Below, piece by piece: positions 1 through 20,224 of a stretch of DNA of 64,000 nt. The notes under the pieces are model-generated. The model was not told where the DNA came from. It saw nothing but the letters and a program-made list of their open reading frames with translations, and did no database searches. This DNA comes from Albula goreensis (Eukaryota; Chordata; Actinopteri; Albuliformes; Albulidae). A program made the translations under genes and the position numbers. Position 1 is the stretch's first letter. The number at the start of each line of letters is the position of its first letter. The stretch is taken from positions 28,835,832 to 28,899,831 of the forward strand of contig CM040746.1 in the NCBI GenBank assembly GCA_022829145.1, given 5' to 3'.

Positions 1-150
1 CTTCCAGCAACTACAGCTTGTCTGTCTGTCTGCTCATGTTTGTGTGTCTGTAGAAATGTTTGTGCTTGGCTCTGACTGCCTCTGGCTCTCTGCAACTGTG
101 TCTCTGTATGTCTCTGTGTGTATATCTCTCTGTCTGGCTCTCTCTCACAG

Positions 151-9223
<9,073 letters not shown>

Positions 9224-9427
9224 CTAATTGTGGCAACCCTGACATAGATGGATCAGCTCTGGAGAAGTGTTAAAGGTCCTCCTTAATTGTGCTTGTATTT
9301 CAGTTGTTGATGGGAGTAAAAATGTGTTTGATCAGTATCCTTATTGATATTGTGCCAAATTCTCCCAACAGTATTCCCAAGAGGCTGTCAAAAATAGATT
9401 AAAAGAAAGCACCTCTACATTGTTGCA

Positions 9428-9433
9428 ATAAAC
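9428..9433 (+). terminator. Candidate polyadenylation signal of the atp13a3-like gene
   Basis: AATAAA lies about 205 nt after the stop codon. Further copies occur at 9539-9544 and 10002-10007, so alternative 3' ends are possible. Sequence between the stop and about 10020 is best read as 3' UTR and flank. I see no other gene there. Confidence 0.5.
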
Positions 9434-10001
9434 TGGATAAATAATTGAATTATTAATATGGAAAGGGTTTTGTCTTTAAAGGAAAGGTGCCAAATTATTC
9501 CTTTGTAGAGTTTCATCTGGCAATCAAAAAAGTACTTCAAATAAACATGCAGTATTTGATGGAACAAAGAAAGCAATCCCCAATGTTACAGCAACAGAAG
9601 CGTGTGTGTGTGAGAGAGAAAGCAATGGATGAGAGACACTGAAAGAGAACAAAGACCCTATGTTATTTTATTCTGTATAGACAGTGTGAATTTGCGTATA
9701 CCTGTTATAGACATCCAGATATGTCTGCATAATTTTATTATAGCTAGAAGAGGGGAAAGAGGTATATTTGAAACCATTGTGGATTTATGGTTATTTGTAA
9801 CTGAAAAAACAGCACAGTTTTTGTAGTATTGTTTTCCTATGAAGATTTCAGAGTGGTTTTCACTTTAAATCAGCATTCTGTTGAACAGACTTGCTGTCCA
9901 AACACCTTCTAGTTGCTTTCAAAGATGTTTATTTGAGCATGTATGTATATTTTGGGCAGATATAATATGTATATGTATATAAGAAGGCCTGATATGACGT
10001 C

Positions 10002-10007
10002 AATAAA
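10002..10007 (+). terminator. Distal candidate polyadenylation signal of the atp13a3-like gene
   Basis: AATAAA lies about 780 nt after the stop codon, in A/T-rich sequence followed by a T-rich stretch. Whether this site or the one at 9428 is used cannot be told from sequence. Confidence 0.4.
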
Positions 10008-10439
10008 TTTGTAACTTATGAGCCAATGAATTGCTACTGTTTTAATTTTACACGTGATTCAACTGTTGCATTTTATTACTTCAAGTGGGCTAGCTAGTTC
10101 TATTGTATGTAAGTGGTGTGACATGGTATAATCTTGAGTCTCGTGACCTGAAGGCAGTACAATCGACTGATAAATTTGCCTACGGGTGAGCAGAAAATAA
10201 AAATTAAAAATAATAAATTACGTGAAATCTTCGGGTCGGTTATATTACTTTTTTTTTAAGTTTGCTTGACATGTGAACATATAAACCTGAATTAAGTGAA
10301 TTTCCTGCCAAGGATTATCTCTACTCCCGATCGATGACACACTCATGATATGAGTAAACTTATCATCAAGATTAACAGGTTGTGTTTCATTTAGCCCATG
10401 TCAATACGGGGAATCCAATATCCTAGCGTCAGACCCACG

Positions 10440-10651
10440 CCGTTTGAAACCATAGAAACACACTGAACAAACTTTTTGCTTCTGGGAGAAAGATGGAGGC
10501 CTGTCGTGGAGGGAATTTCAAATGTGAATGGTTAGCGAACTGTGAAATGCGTAGCTAACGGGCGTCTATCTTGGTTTAAAGGCAATTATTTTCGTTAACT
10601 GGAATGTGATTTACTGTATAATACCATTGGGAAACGCAGCACATTTAAACG
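10440..10651 (+). promoter_or_regulatory. ppp1r35: Candidate promoter and untranslated first exon of ppp1r35
   Basis: This stretch has CpGs, no TATA box, and an AAGATGGAGGC motif close to the YY1 consensus often found at such starts. It ends at a good donor, ACG|GTAAGG. The next strong acceptor, a long T run followed by CAG at 11172, opens the exon holding the ppp1r35 start codon. The likely structure is an untranslated exon ending at 10651, an intron 10652-11172, then the coding exon. The transcription start is not determined. Dense TAGC/GCTAAC motifs continue from about 10520 to 11230. Confidence 0.5.
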
Positions 10652-11261
10652 GTAAGGCCGACCATCTTAAACACTTCCTTAGCTAACCAGTTAGCCAATC
10701 TAGCTAACGTATCATAGTATATTACCGTTTGACTAACGCTTGTAGCAGAGTAGCTAGCTCAATTCTGCTAACGGTGACGAACCAAGATGCGTCTGCATTG
10801 CATACTAGCTACCTATTGACAGGCGATTTAGAAAATACTTACCATTCATATTGGCTAAGTAATATTCAAATCACCATTAGCTTGCCGGCAATGAGTTGAA
10901 GAAATTAGCGGACTAGCTAACATTAGCTCTGGCTGAATGGTCGCTTGCTATGAAAGTACTCATCTAACGCTAGCTAGCTAACTAACTGAAGTTAGCTATC
11001 GCTGTAGAAGTTTGGCATTATTGTTTGGATGGCTTGGATAGCTGGTTTGGTAACATTAGTGAACTAAGGTAAACTCATGTAAAGTTAGATACTTAACTAT
11101 TATATCAAACTGTTAGAATAACGTTTATGCATCACTGCTATCACCCTGTAGGTCCAACTTCTTTTTTTTCAGGGTTTGCTTGAAGTAGTTCACTGATAAA
11201 CGAAACTTCGTAACGTTAGATCATGTTACTGGTTGCATAGCTTTTCGTTCATTGCTCTTAA

Positions 11262-11324
11262 ATGACTGTACATGGCTGTATATTTTGTATAACAACCGTA
11301 GAATTAGGAAGAGGGAGAAAATGA
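11262..11324 (+). CDS. Upstream ORF (20 aa) overlapping the ppp1r35 start codon
   Basis: An ATG at 11262 opens a 20-codon frame whose TGA (11322-11324) overlaps the main ATG (11321-11323) as ATGA. An even shorter uORF starts at 11223. If the exon begins at 11173 as proposed, both are in the 5' UTR. This may limit initiation at the main start or favour the second in-frame ATG at 11330. Whether it is translated is unknown. Confidence 0.5.
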   Translation: MTVHGCIFCITTVELGRGRK

Positions 11325-14300
11325 CCAAGATGAGCCCTCGACAGCAATGTCGTCTGGCGGCGAGCGAGGACATCGACAGCCAACCAATACCTCAGCCTCC
11401 CCCGGTCCCAATGCCAGCATATAATAACCTTGTGAAACGTCCTGACCAAGACCTTACCCTTACCCCAGACAGAGGGGGAACAGAAGCAGGCATCCTGAAG
11501 AGGGGCCGAAGGGGAAAGCAGGCGCAGAGACAGGTTGGCTATTCATCAAATTTTGAGAGAAACTGGGTTTGCAATTTGTGTCAGTTCTAACAAAACATTT
11601 TGTGATGTGGGGTGTTTGTGTATGCAGAAATTCTGAGTATTCAAAAAAAGCAAACACTGGGTATTTCTCGGTGGCTATTTCACCTGGTTGGCAGATGTAA
11701 GGGAAACATGGATTTCCAGAGCAACCCTGATGTATGCTTTTAGGGAAAGGTGTGAGTTCTGAACCTTCTCAGCACTTGGTGTCTGCTTTCAGTGTAGAAC
11801 ATGGACTGTATAAGATGTTCATTTTTGTATTAATTTGTGCTTTTTATAGCTTTTGTACTTCATTATTTTCTGGTGAGTGGGGTAGTTTGGGGTCATAGTA
11901 CTAAGATTTGGTTAGCATTCATGTCTGAAAACTGAAAATGATCTGTGTTTGGAACTCTACATCCTAAACACTAAAATTCCATGTTCCATTCATAGGTGCG
12001 TTTTGACATCAGCCCCAAAGCTAAGGCCATAGCAATTAACCCAACTGGAGTATTTGAGGAGGAGCCTGTCATCGTTACTGTGATTGGCGAACCAAGCTGT
12101 AGCCCCTCGGATTCACAGACTTTAAACAGAACTGTAAAAGGCAAAGATGTCAAAGGTTAGAAACTATTTCCCTTGTCTTTGCCTATATTGTTGCAGTGGT
12201 TCACTTTCGTTTCTATAACAATTATGAGAACTGGATGTCAGATACTTTTTTTGCTGTTATTTTGCAGGGAAAAAGAATCCCAAGAACAGGATGGACCAGA
12301 AACAAAAGCAAAGGAAGTCATCCTCTGATGGACCCCTAGCGGTCCTCACTGAGGGCCAGTCTGGGGTGGTCTGTGAGGGGGCGGAGCTGAATACCACACT
12401 CGCACTCAAGGCAGAGCTGGAGGAGTTGGCAGAAGCCACTTTTGACTCCAGGAAGGCAGTGCAGAAGCAGCTGAACAAATCAACACGCACCAAGAACAAC
12501 ATTGCCATCCGAGCCACTGAAGGTGAGCGGAAGATATAGGAGTGGGATGAGTGAATGGGGCTAGAGTTAGGTAGATGCAGGGGTGAAAGTAAGCCGGTCC
12601 GGTCCGGTCCGGTCCGGTCCCGTACCAGGCAGATGGGAGAACGGCTGCCTCCTATAAAGCTATTTTAAAATGCATGAAGTGAGAGAGATGAAGGTTTTGG
12701 TAATGGTACCGGCAAGAATTTAAAACTACTTTCACCCCTGGGTAGATGAAGCAGTGGGAGGATCTGTTCTTTGAAACAGGGAGCAGGGATTGGAGGGGGG
12801 AAAGTACATGGAAAAGAACATGTGGGGATGAGGAGTAACAAGCTTAAGACTCTTTTTCGCTTGCCTAAGAAACCCAGTCATATCAACAGTGCAACAGACT
12901 GTGCTGTGCTAGCTGGTGTTGTGGAGGGGCTTGTTTGGTGTTCTGCTTAAAAAGTAAATGTTGGGGTGTCACATCTTTTTTCTTTCAGGCGTCAACATTC
13001 CTCGCTCTCAGCACCTGTATCGGGCACTGGTCAGTGTCAGCGTTTCAGAGGACCAGCTGATCAGTCAGGCTCTCCATGACAGGCTGACGATGGTCCCACC
13101 CAGTCACGGTCACAGGAGCCAGGTGAGGCCTACAAAACCAAAGACATCTCACTTTTTCTAGGTTAATTCAGGCAATTAAAGTAAATATGTTTTAGCACCA
13201 TATCATCAGCTAAATGTGGTTTTAAAAAGTCAACAATGCTACTTATTGAAGAATCTAGTTGCTAGCTGGGTGTAGCCTGAGTGTTGTGATGCTTTACCAC
13301 CACGGGGTCAGGTAAGGAGCAGACACGGAGACAGAGAAACTGTTGAAGGTCTTTTTATAGGTTTAATACAGAGATTAAGGTATTGGAAATGAGTATTGGA
13401 ATGGTATCTAGGTCTCCCTCCAGAAATCTGATCATGCAACTCTCGCACAGTTTTGGCCACATTTTCTCCCTGTTGTTCCCTAAACAAAGACGGAAATAAA
13501 CAGACTAACGACCTAGAGTATGTCTTAAAGATTTTATTTAAAGATTTAAAGATTTGCTTTAAATATTTTCCTGGGAGGGCGAAAAACCACAGAAAAACCT
13601 TCTCGTGTAGAGATTAAGTTTGTATTGGAAATGAGTATTGGAATGGTGACCACTCCACTCCACAAACACTCCACAAAAATCACAATGCAGTCAAACCTGG
13701 TAATTAAGGTGGAAATGAGTATTGGAATGGTATCTACAACGGAAATAAACACTGGTGTCAGGACATGCAGTAGAAAGCATATAATAAATATTGCTACACA
13801 CTAATTACATTGCTGATAAAGTATTTAACTAGCACGTACAATTGTAATAAAATAAATAGATAAACTGATTCCAGTTAACGGGCTGCACTTCATTTTAGAG
13901 TTAGCTAAATTAGTAAATAATATCCCTGTATGCTATATTACACAGTTACAGAGACGAACGGAAACAGAATGTTGCCAGCTAAAGACATTCAATTTACTTT
14001 AACTGGCTATAATCCTATGCTAGCAAGTCGCGCTAGCCACGTACCTATTAAACAGACATAAAAAAACATTAACATTAGTTAAATGCAAACGGAGCAGCTA
14101 GTTACGTTAATATCAATTAGAAAATGAATTATTACTGAGGATCATACTTAACTGAATCAAGAGAATAGATATAACATCAGTAATAACACGAGGAACTTAA
14201 ATTCATCATAAAGGCATATCGTAACTGAAAGTTATGTCAGGTAGAGAAGCGAGTCGCTTCTCTATAGCAACCATAGCAACGAGACCTCAACAATAGCACT

Positions 14301-14842
14301 CAGGGTGTCTTCGTGAGTGCCTGCTAAACAAATTTTCGCTATCACGGGGAATTCAAAATACTAATAGCTTCAAGGAAGTAGGAAGTGGTCATAGATGGCA
14401 AGAAAAAGTTGAGAAGTTTGGAATTACCAGGATTTATACATTTATGACAACTCCCAGAGTAACTTATAGAACTACTGTTGTGGTGTGATCATTGCCACAG
14501 TAGCAGTTATATACAAACACAATCTTACTGAGCTAATAACACACAAGTAGCTGTACTTATCATGTCTTTCTTGAACACATTCAATAATCAGTGCAGAAAC
14601 TCTGGTAATTCCAACAGGTTCACAAACTTTTTCTTGCAACTGTATGTCTTTCCTGTGCACATATCCAGGATAGTCCACCAGAGGGCCCCGACCTCCTTGC
14701 CTTCTACAGCCCAGGGGAGCTGCTTCGAGAGTCTCCACTGCTCCCTGGAGACGAGGTGCAGCAGGCACAACCCCGCCCTGTGCCACGTCCTTCTCAAGCA
14801 ATTTTTGACCTCTACCACAGACACAGGCAGTGGGAGGCCTGA
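11321..14842 (+). CDS. ppp1r35: Protein phosphatase 1 regulatory subunit 35
   Basis: PPP1R35 binds PP1 and acts at the centriole, where it is needed for elongation. Exons: 11321-11533, 11996-12155, 12268-12522, 12989-13122, 14669-14842, joining in frame to 311 aa (about 253 in human). The PP1-docking RVxF motif is present as RQVRF (residues 70-74), split exactly across the exon 1/2 junction. The conserved C-terminal domain begins NIPRSQHLYRALV, against NVPRSKRLFRDLV in human. The protein ends in RQWEA, matching RRWEA in human. The middle is Lys/Ser/Glu-rich and low in complexity. ATG 11321 is the first ATG in this frame of the exon; ATG 11330 is an alternative. The gene lies 2.1 kb after the ATPase on the same strand. 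Introns 3 and 4 carry repeats. The family call is firm from the motif pattern, although overall identity is low, as is usual for this gene. Confidence 0.88.
12578..12740. mobile_element. hAT-type MITE with 8-bp target duplication
   Basis: This 163-bp element lies in ppp1r35 intron 3. Its terminal inverted repeats are CAGGGGTGAAAGTA at the left and the reverse complement TACTTTCACCCCTG at the right. It is flanked by a perfect 8-bp direct repeat, GGTAGATG, at 12570-12577 and 12741-12748. An 8-bp duplication and CAGGGG termini are typical of hAT elements. A tandem array of GGTCC (about 12592-12619) lies near the left end. There is no ORF, so it is non-autonomous. The perfect duplication suggests fairly recent insertion. 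Confidence 0.9.
13385..13731. repeat. Three direct copies of a 21-bp unit in ppp1r35 intron 4
   Basis: GGAAATGAGTATTGGAATGG followed by T occurs perfectly at 13385-13405, 13627-13647 and 13711-13731. The first two are also preceded by a shared GAGATTAAG stretch, so the duplicated units are longer than 21 bp. The intervals (242 and 84 bp) are unequal and too few for a satellite or CRISPR-like array. This looks like local rearrangement within an unrecognised repeat. Confidence 0.8.
14243..14263. repeat. Perfect 10-bp inverted repeat in ppp1r35 intron 4
   Basis: AGAGAAGCGA and TCGCTTCTCT are separated by one base. Right after it comes ATAGCAACCATAGCAAC, two GTTGCTA-type half-sites on the minus strand. 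A second inverted pair, TTGGAATTACCAG, lies at 14418-14430 and 14602-14614. The role is unknown; a transposon core or a regulatory site are both possible. Confidence 0.6.
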
Positions 14843-17800
14843 CACTCAGGCACTGGGGTGCACACACACAGGACTGAAGGCCAGTGTACTGTCGTAGTGT
14901 GAATTAAACTCTCACAGGCCTATTCTGTGGAATTTCCAAAGGCACTTGAGGGGGAAATGGACAAGATTGAAAAAGTGACTTTGAAGGACTAGCATATTGC
15001 ATTCGATAAATTGTAACCTAATTCTTAAATTATTTTTTTTTACCAATCAGTAAAAATAATTCAGAAATTGATCAGAAAGCATAGCCTCAATTTTGGCTGA
15101 TGACATTCATATTTTTGATGCCATAAAGTGATGTTATCTACCAAAAAAGCTACACTCATATTTGGGGGAACTTCCTTCTGACACAGAAAAGTGATGCAGA
15201 GAAATGGCAAAACTGAAATGTGCAAGAAAAGTGCTGGGACTGATGACATCAAGACAACATCAGCGTCCGTCTGAACATCCTGTTCTTTTAAGGCAGATTA
15301 AGAGATGATATTCTTCAATCAGAGAATGTACATAAAAGCTGCACTGTGTTATACAAGCTGTAGCAGCACAGAAGTGCATTTGGCTAGAGTACAGCAGCAG
15401 TTGCTACAGATGGGGGCGGGCAAAGAACTGACCTGTTGAAGATCTGTCATTGTTTTAAGAAGCATGCACATTGAAATACAGAAGTCTCCTGCAGCTGCTT
15501 TTTCCTTGAGTTTGTCTGTAGTTGAAATATCTTTTTGCACTTCATATTTAATAGTTTATTATTTTAAAAATACCTCATCTTTCAACATAATGCCGTTTAA
15601 TAACATTGTTATTTAAAAAAAAACATTTAAAAATGTCAATGTAGTCCTTAAGGTCCTGCCTATATGCTTTAATTGTAAGCACAACTGAATCAGAAGAAAT
15701 CCAGTATCAGTGGCTTATGCATTCTTAAATATATAAGTTCATTAATTGTGCCATCAAAAACAGGGTCCGGGTAGTAATTTATGTATTTTTGCCTCTGTTT
15801 GGTACGCAGTCGTACAATGTACAATAGTGCCTAACTCAGTGGAACATGTGATTGCGTGTTTATTGATTCATACTTAATAAATGTATTACAATGCACATTC
15901 ATTTGTAATGAACAATGGAGGAGCCACTGTTTCATAGATATTAGAGCTCAGTGCTTCAGTGATTGATATTGTATTCTTAAATGTTACACGGAAAGTGTGA
16001 CACACTCATGTATTGAAGAGGTCCATCATATTACAATACTCATTTTCATTGGGTCGAATGGGAGATTAGGTGTCTTTGACAATGTTCAAGAATCAATACT
16101 GTTCACACTGAGCAAAGTAATATGGATATCTGAATCAAGAGGGAGATATTAGCTCTACGGCATGAATGTGGATGGCACTTGTGTAGGGTAACGGCTTTAA
16201 CTGTATTAGATTAGAATGAGGCCCCAGCCTTCTCTGACATGGATTTAATTGATTCGGCGGACTGGGGAGGGGGCGCTGAGAGGGAGGCACGATCACAACC
16301 ACACTGGGGGGCACACAGCCAGCATCGTTTGCACTGTCTTGTGGAGGCTAGGAGGAGCATCAATCTGAAAAGCACTTGAGCAGAGCCAGACGAATTTTAG
16401 GAGTGAATGACAGATGGCAGTTTTCCACAGCCCAGGTAGGAACAATTAGGAAAAAATTTGGTCTTTGGTTGAAAACCTGTCCTGTCCCATTTTTAGGGCT
16501 TTGATCGTTATAAGGTTTCCTTGTGCTGTACAGATGGCATCTGCCACTTGATTAGGATTGCTTATACTCTAAAATACCTGTGGTAATATTGTTCACGGAT
16601 AATAATGATAATATTTTACATTTTAAATATGTTCAGATTAGTGTTTCTTAATACATAACACAATGTTCCTGAAGTCATTTTATCTGTAACAAGCATTTTA
16701 CAATTACTAGCATAGTAACTAGTATTCAACTCAGAAGTGAATTGTAATTAGGTGTTGCTCTGTGGGCTTGTCAGCCTGTAAATTCAGATAGAGTACTGTA
16801 TTCCAGTATATATTACTTAACATTGTACTCATAGAATTAACAAAAGGTAACATACCAGATATGATCAAGACTACAGTGATATTATATCCTCATCTGGTAG
16901 TGAATATAATGACATTTGTAAATGCTGTCGTTATAAATGTGTTAGTTTGTTATCATGTATGTCACTGAAAGCTTGAACCCTATGTATATTGTCAAAGTGA
17001 TCCTGTGACACCCTAATCCCTGAAAGTTCTGATCAAGTATTAATGAAGCAACAGTACTGAATCAGGTAAACTGAGTTTTCTGTGACTGTTGTAGATAGTA
17101 TTAAGACAGCCTGTTTAATTCAAGCTTTAATCATACTGCTGGTCATGGGTCCCTGGTGGCTCTTTTAAAGGGTCTATAAAGTGCTTCATTTGATCCTTTC
17201 ACAGAAAAATGAATTATTTTACTATTATCATTAAATTTGTTACAGAAAGCTGTTACAGAAATGCCCACCCCTCATACAAATGCATAAGACCACTTGACTG
17301 ACAGATGACCAAGCCTCTTGCATTGCAAATAGCAATTCCTCAATGTACGTATGAACCCAACCTTAAGTATCACATTTGACTATATGTCCGCCAAGCACCT
17401 ATACTTGGCCGACCTCCATCCCATCCATGTCAGGCAGGGGTTCAGAAATTAGTGGGTGAACTGATCATGGATTGGCAGAAAAGACCTCATGCAGAATGAC
17501 TTTAAGACTGAATCTGACCTCAAATCTTAGTTTATTGATTTAAACTGTGCCTAATATTGATCACTGGTTCAAAAATGGAAGGATCAAGATTTGAAAGTGA
17601 ATAAAAAAATATTCCATTAGAATGACAGTTTGTTAAATGCCCTTTACCTTTCTGATTTATTTTTTGCAGCTTTACTATCTCCCCTTCAGTATTTCTTTGA
17701 ACTGAATGCTGGCATCCTCAGTGCAATATCAGTGGAGCACAGACCTAAGGAATTGGAACTGCTGAGTTGGAGAGATTCAGCTGCAGAGTCAGATGCTTTA

Positions 17801-18165
17801 GTGGAGAGCACTGCCTCCATGAACTCCTGCTTATAAGCAGGCATACTCGCAATGGATGCTTGGGACTCAATACAGCTTACACCGCAATGGACTGCTTGCT
17901 AGCTGTCAGTATAACTACTAGTAATACATTACAACAGCCTCACAAGAATAGACATTTTCAAATCATGTCCGTTTGTGGCAATTTTTCTAAACATTTTTCC
18001 ATCCATGGTCATAATATCCTTGCAGGGTGACTGCACGAGTGATTTGTACTAATCCCATAAATACATGAGTACTCCCATTACAGAAGCTAACATTCTAAAT
18101 TTGCCATCACTCATTTTGACCATTTCAGTTGAAGTCCTAGTTGTCCTGGTTACCATAGTGACTAA
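14843..18165. other. Intergenic region, ppp1r35 to the GHSR-like receptor
   Basis: About 3.3 kb without a convincing ORF. An ATTAAA at 14903-14908, 61 nt after the ppp1r35 stop, is the nearest polyadenylation-like signal; AATAAA also occurs near 15876. A G/C-rich patch with a purine run lies at about 16250-16340. A CAG acceptor-like site at 18128, just before the receptor ATG, might mark an upstream untranslated exon, but none was located. Confidence 0.5.
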
Positions 18166-20224
18166 ATGATGGACCCAGTAATGGGTGAGAATGCATCCAG
18201 ATGGGCCTGTGGTGTCACCTGCAGCAACAACAGTGGTGACAACAATGGTCAGGGTCCTCCTGACCAGCAGGAGGCACTGTTTAGCATGCTGGAGCTCGTG
18301 TTGGTGACAACGGTGTGTGTGGTGTTGCTGGTGGTGGGCCTGGTGGGAAACACACTGACCATCCTCGTGGTCCGGCTGCGGCGTGACCTGCGAAGCACCA
18401 CCTACATGTACCTGTGCAGCATGGCTTTCTCTGACATCTTCATCTTCCTGCTGATGCCTGTTGACCTCTACAGGGTACTGCCCAAAGGAAATTGGCTCTG
18501 TTTCATAGTGCAAATACTCCCTTTTTGCCATTGCAGTCTACTTCTCCCCTGCGCTCTCTCTTTCTCTGTTTTTTTTCATGTATGTCATTAAATTAATTGC
18601 AGGATGCTTGTGTACAGAGCAGTTTATTTTTCTATTTATTTGTTTAGTCATCTACAGAATTAGTCGCACCCTTTTCACAGATTAACTGTCTTTGCAAGAC
18701 TAACCAAAAATAAGTAATGTGCTATAATTTAAACAACTTAGAAAATCATGTATGCCTATTCAAATGCATTTTTTTCTGAGAAATAGTTTAATTTTCTATG
18801 TATAATTTCTTTATAGAAATGTGTGTCAGTATTATTGGCACCCTCTGTTGCAACCTTTCTGCAGCTGTGGCGATACCGGCCCTGGCTCCTGGGAGACCTG
18901 GTCTGCAAGCTGTCGCAGTTTGTGAGTGAGGTCTGCACCTACTCTAGCATCCTGCACATCACAGCCCTTAGTGTGGAGCGCTACTTAGCGGTCTGCTTCC
19001 CGCTGCGGGCCAAGGTGCTGGTGACCCGCGGCAAGGTGAAGGTCCTGATCGGGCTGCTGTGGGTCCTGGCCCTGGCCAGCGCTGGGCCCATCTTCGCCCT
19101 GGTGGGTGTGGAGCAGGTCGGGGACAGTGGTGAAAGCGAGTGCCGCTGCACACAGTATGGTGCAAGCTCGGGCCTCCTTGGCATCATGACCTGGCTCTCC
19201 AACCTCTACTTCCTGGTACCCCTCTGCTGCCTCAGTCTTCTATACAGCCTCATCGCCCGCAAACTGTGGCACCGCCGGCACTGTGCCAACCGCGACCGAG
19301 CCAACCGCCAAACTGTCAAGATGCTTGGTAAGAGTATGGTGCAGTGTCTGTAAAAGGACAGCAGGAGCTTGATGGATCGATTGGCCCTTTATTAATCCCA
19401 GCATTGAAATTCACACCCACCTGCAGTAACTACTAAAACACCAGTTCATCAAAGCAGCAGTATGTTGCACTATAATGAGTAATAGTAATGTAAGAAGAGT
19501 TAGTGGGGTCCAGGCATTTAAAAAACAGTGGATACATGTACATTTTAGGTCTGAGAGGAGAGAGGGACAGAAATATTTATTTTAAAAATGACTTTGACAG
19601 TAATGTGTTTTTACCGAAAACAATTTGCATAGCCTGTATTTTTAGACACAAATGCTGTAGTTACTAGCTAAACACTGTATTGGGTCTTGATTTAATTATG
19701 TACTATTGCCCAGGGTACAGCCCCAGTACACCATACAGAATCTGAAACCATTATTTTCTGTTGTGATCCAGTGCTGTAAATCACAAATCCCATTTATTTT
19801 ATGTGTTATTTTATGATTATTCAACTCCATTCAACTCCATCTTTACTTTCAACTCCTTCTCTCTCACTCTCATTCTCTGTCTCTCTGTCTCTCTCTCTTT
19901 CCAGCAGTGATCGTGCTGGCTTTTGTCCTGTGCTGGCTTCCTTTCCACGTGGGCCGCACCCTCTTCTCTGTTTCGCTGGGCACCAGCCCAGACATGTACT
20001 ACATCACCCAGTATTTCAACCTGGTTTCCTTTGTGCTCTTCTACCTCAGCGCCGCTATCAACCCCATCCTGTACAACACCATGTCGGCCCGTTACCGCTC
20101 TGCTGTCCGTGGCCTGCTGGGTCTTTCTGCCAGGGGAGAAAGGCATCAGAGCCGGGGGGAGCCTTCCCCCCACCCTCAATATTCTCAAACCCCCCAACAT
20201 TCCCAATCCACAACCTATATGTGA
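18166..20224 (+). CDS. ghsr: Ghrelin-receptor-like class A GPCR
   Basis: A seven-transmembrane receptor of the ghrelin/motilin family, closest by eye to GHSR. Exons: 18166-18474, 18865-19327, 19905-20224; 363 aa against 366 in human GHSR1a. Family marks include TM1 GNTLTILVV, first-loop LWRYRPWLLGDLVCKL, ERY at residues 141-143, CFPLRAKVLVT, TM6 FVLCWLPFHVGR and TM7 NPILY at 310-314. Glu125 in TM3 and Arg275 in TM6 match the human GHSR residues Glu124 and Arg283 needed for ligand action. The N-terminus has two N-glycosylation sequons. The second intron, at KML|A before TM6, is the classic GHSR intron. The first, after TM2 at LYR|LWR, is absent from mammalian GHSR. Its donor GTACTG is weak but the join is exact. 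ATG 18166 is followed by a second ATG at 18169. The motilin receptor is the main alternative. The gene symbol is approximate; this may be a separate GHSR paralogue. Confidence 0.85.
19901..19907 (+). other. Tandem NAGNAG splice acceptor in the GHSR-like gene
   Basis: The third exon is preceded by CCAGCAG. Use of the first AG gives KMLAVIV, as in GHSR. Use of the second removes the alanine at the start of TM6 (KMLVIV) without shifting the frame. Confidence 0.6.

Noticed and set aside
13385-13731. CRISPR-like direct repeats
   Set aside because: Only three copies at unequal spacing in a vertebrate intron, without a repeat-spacer pattern.
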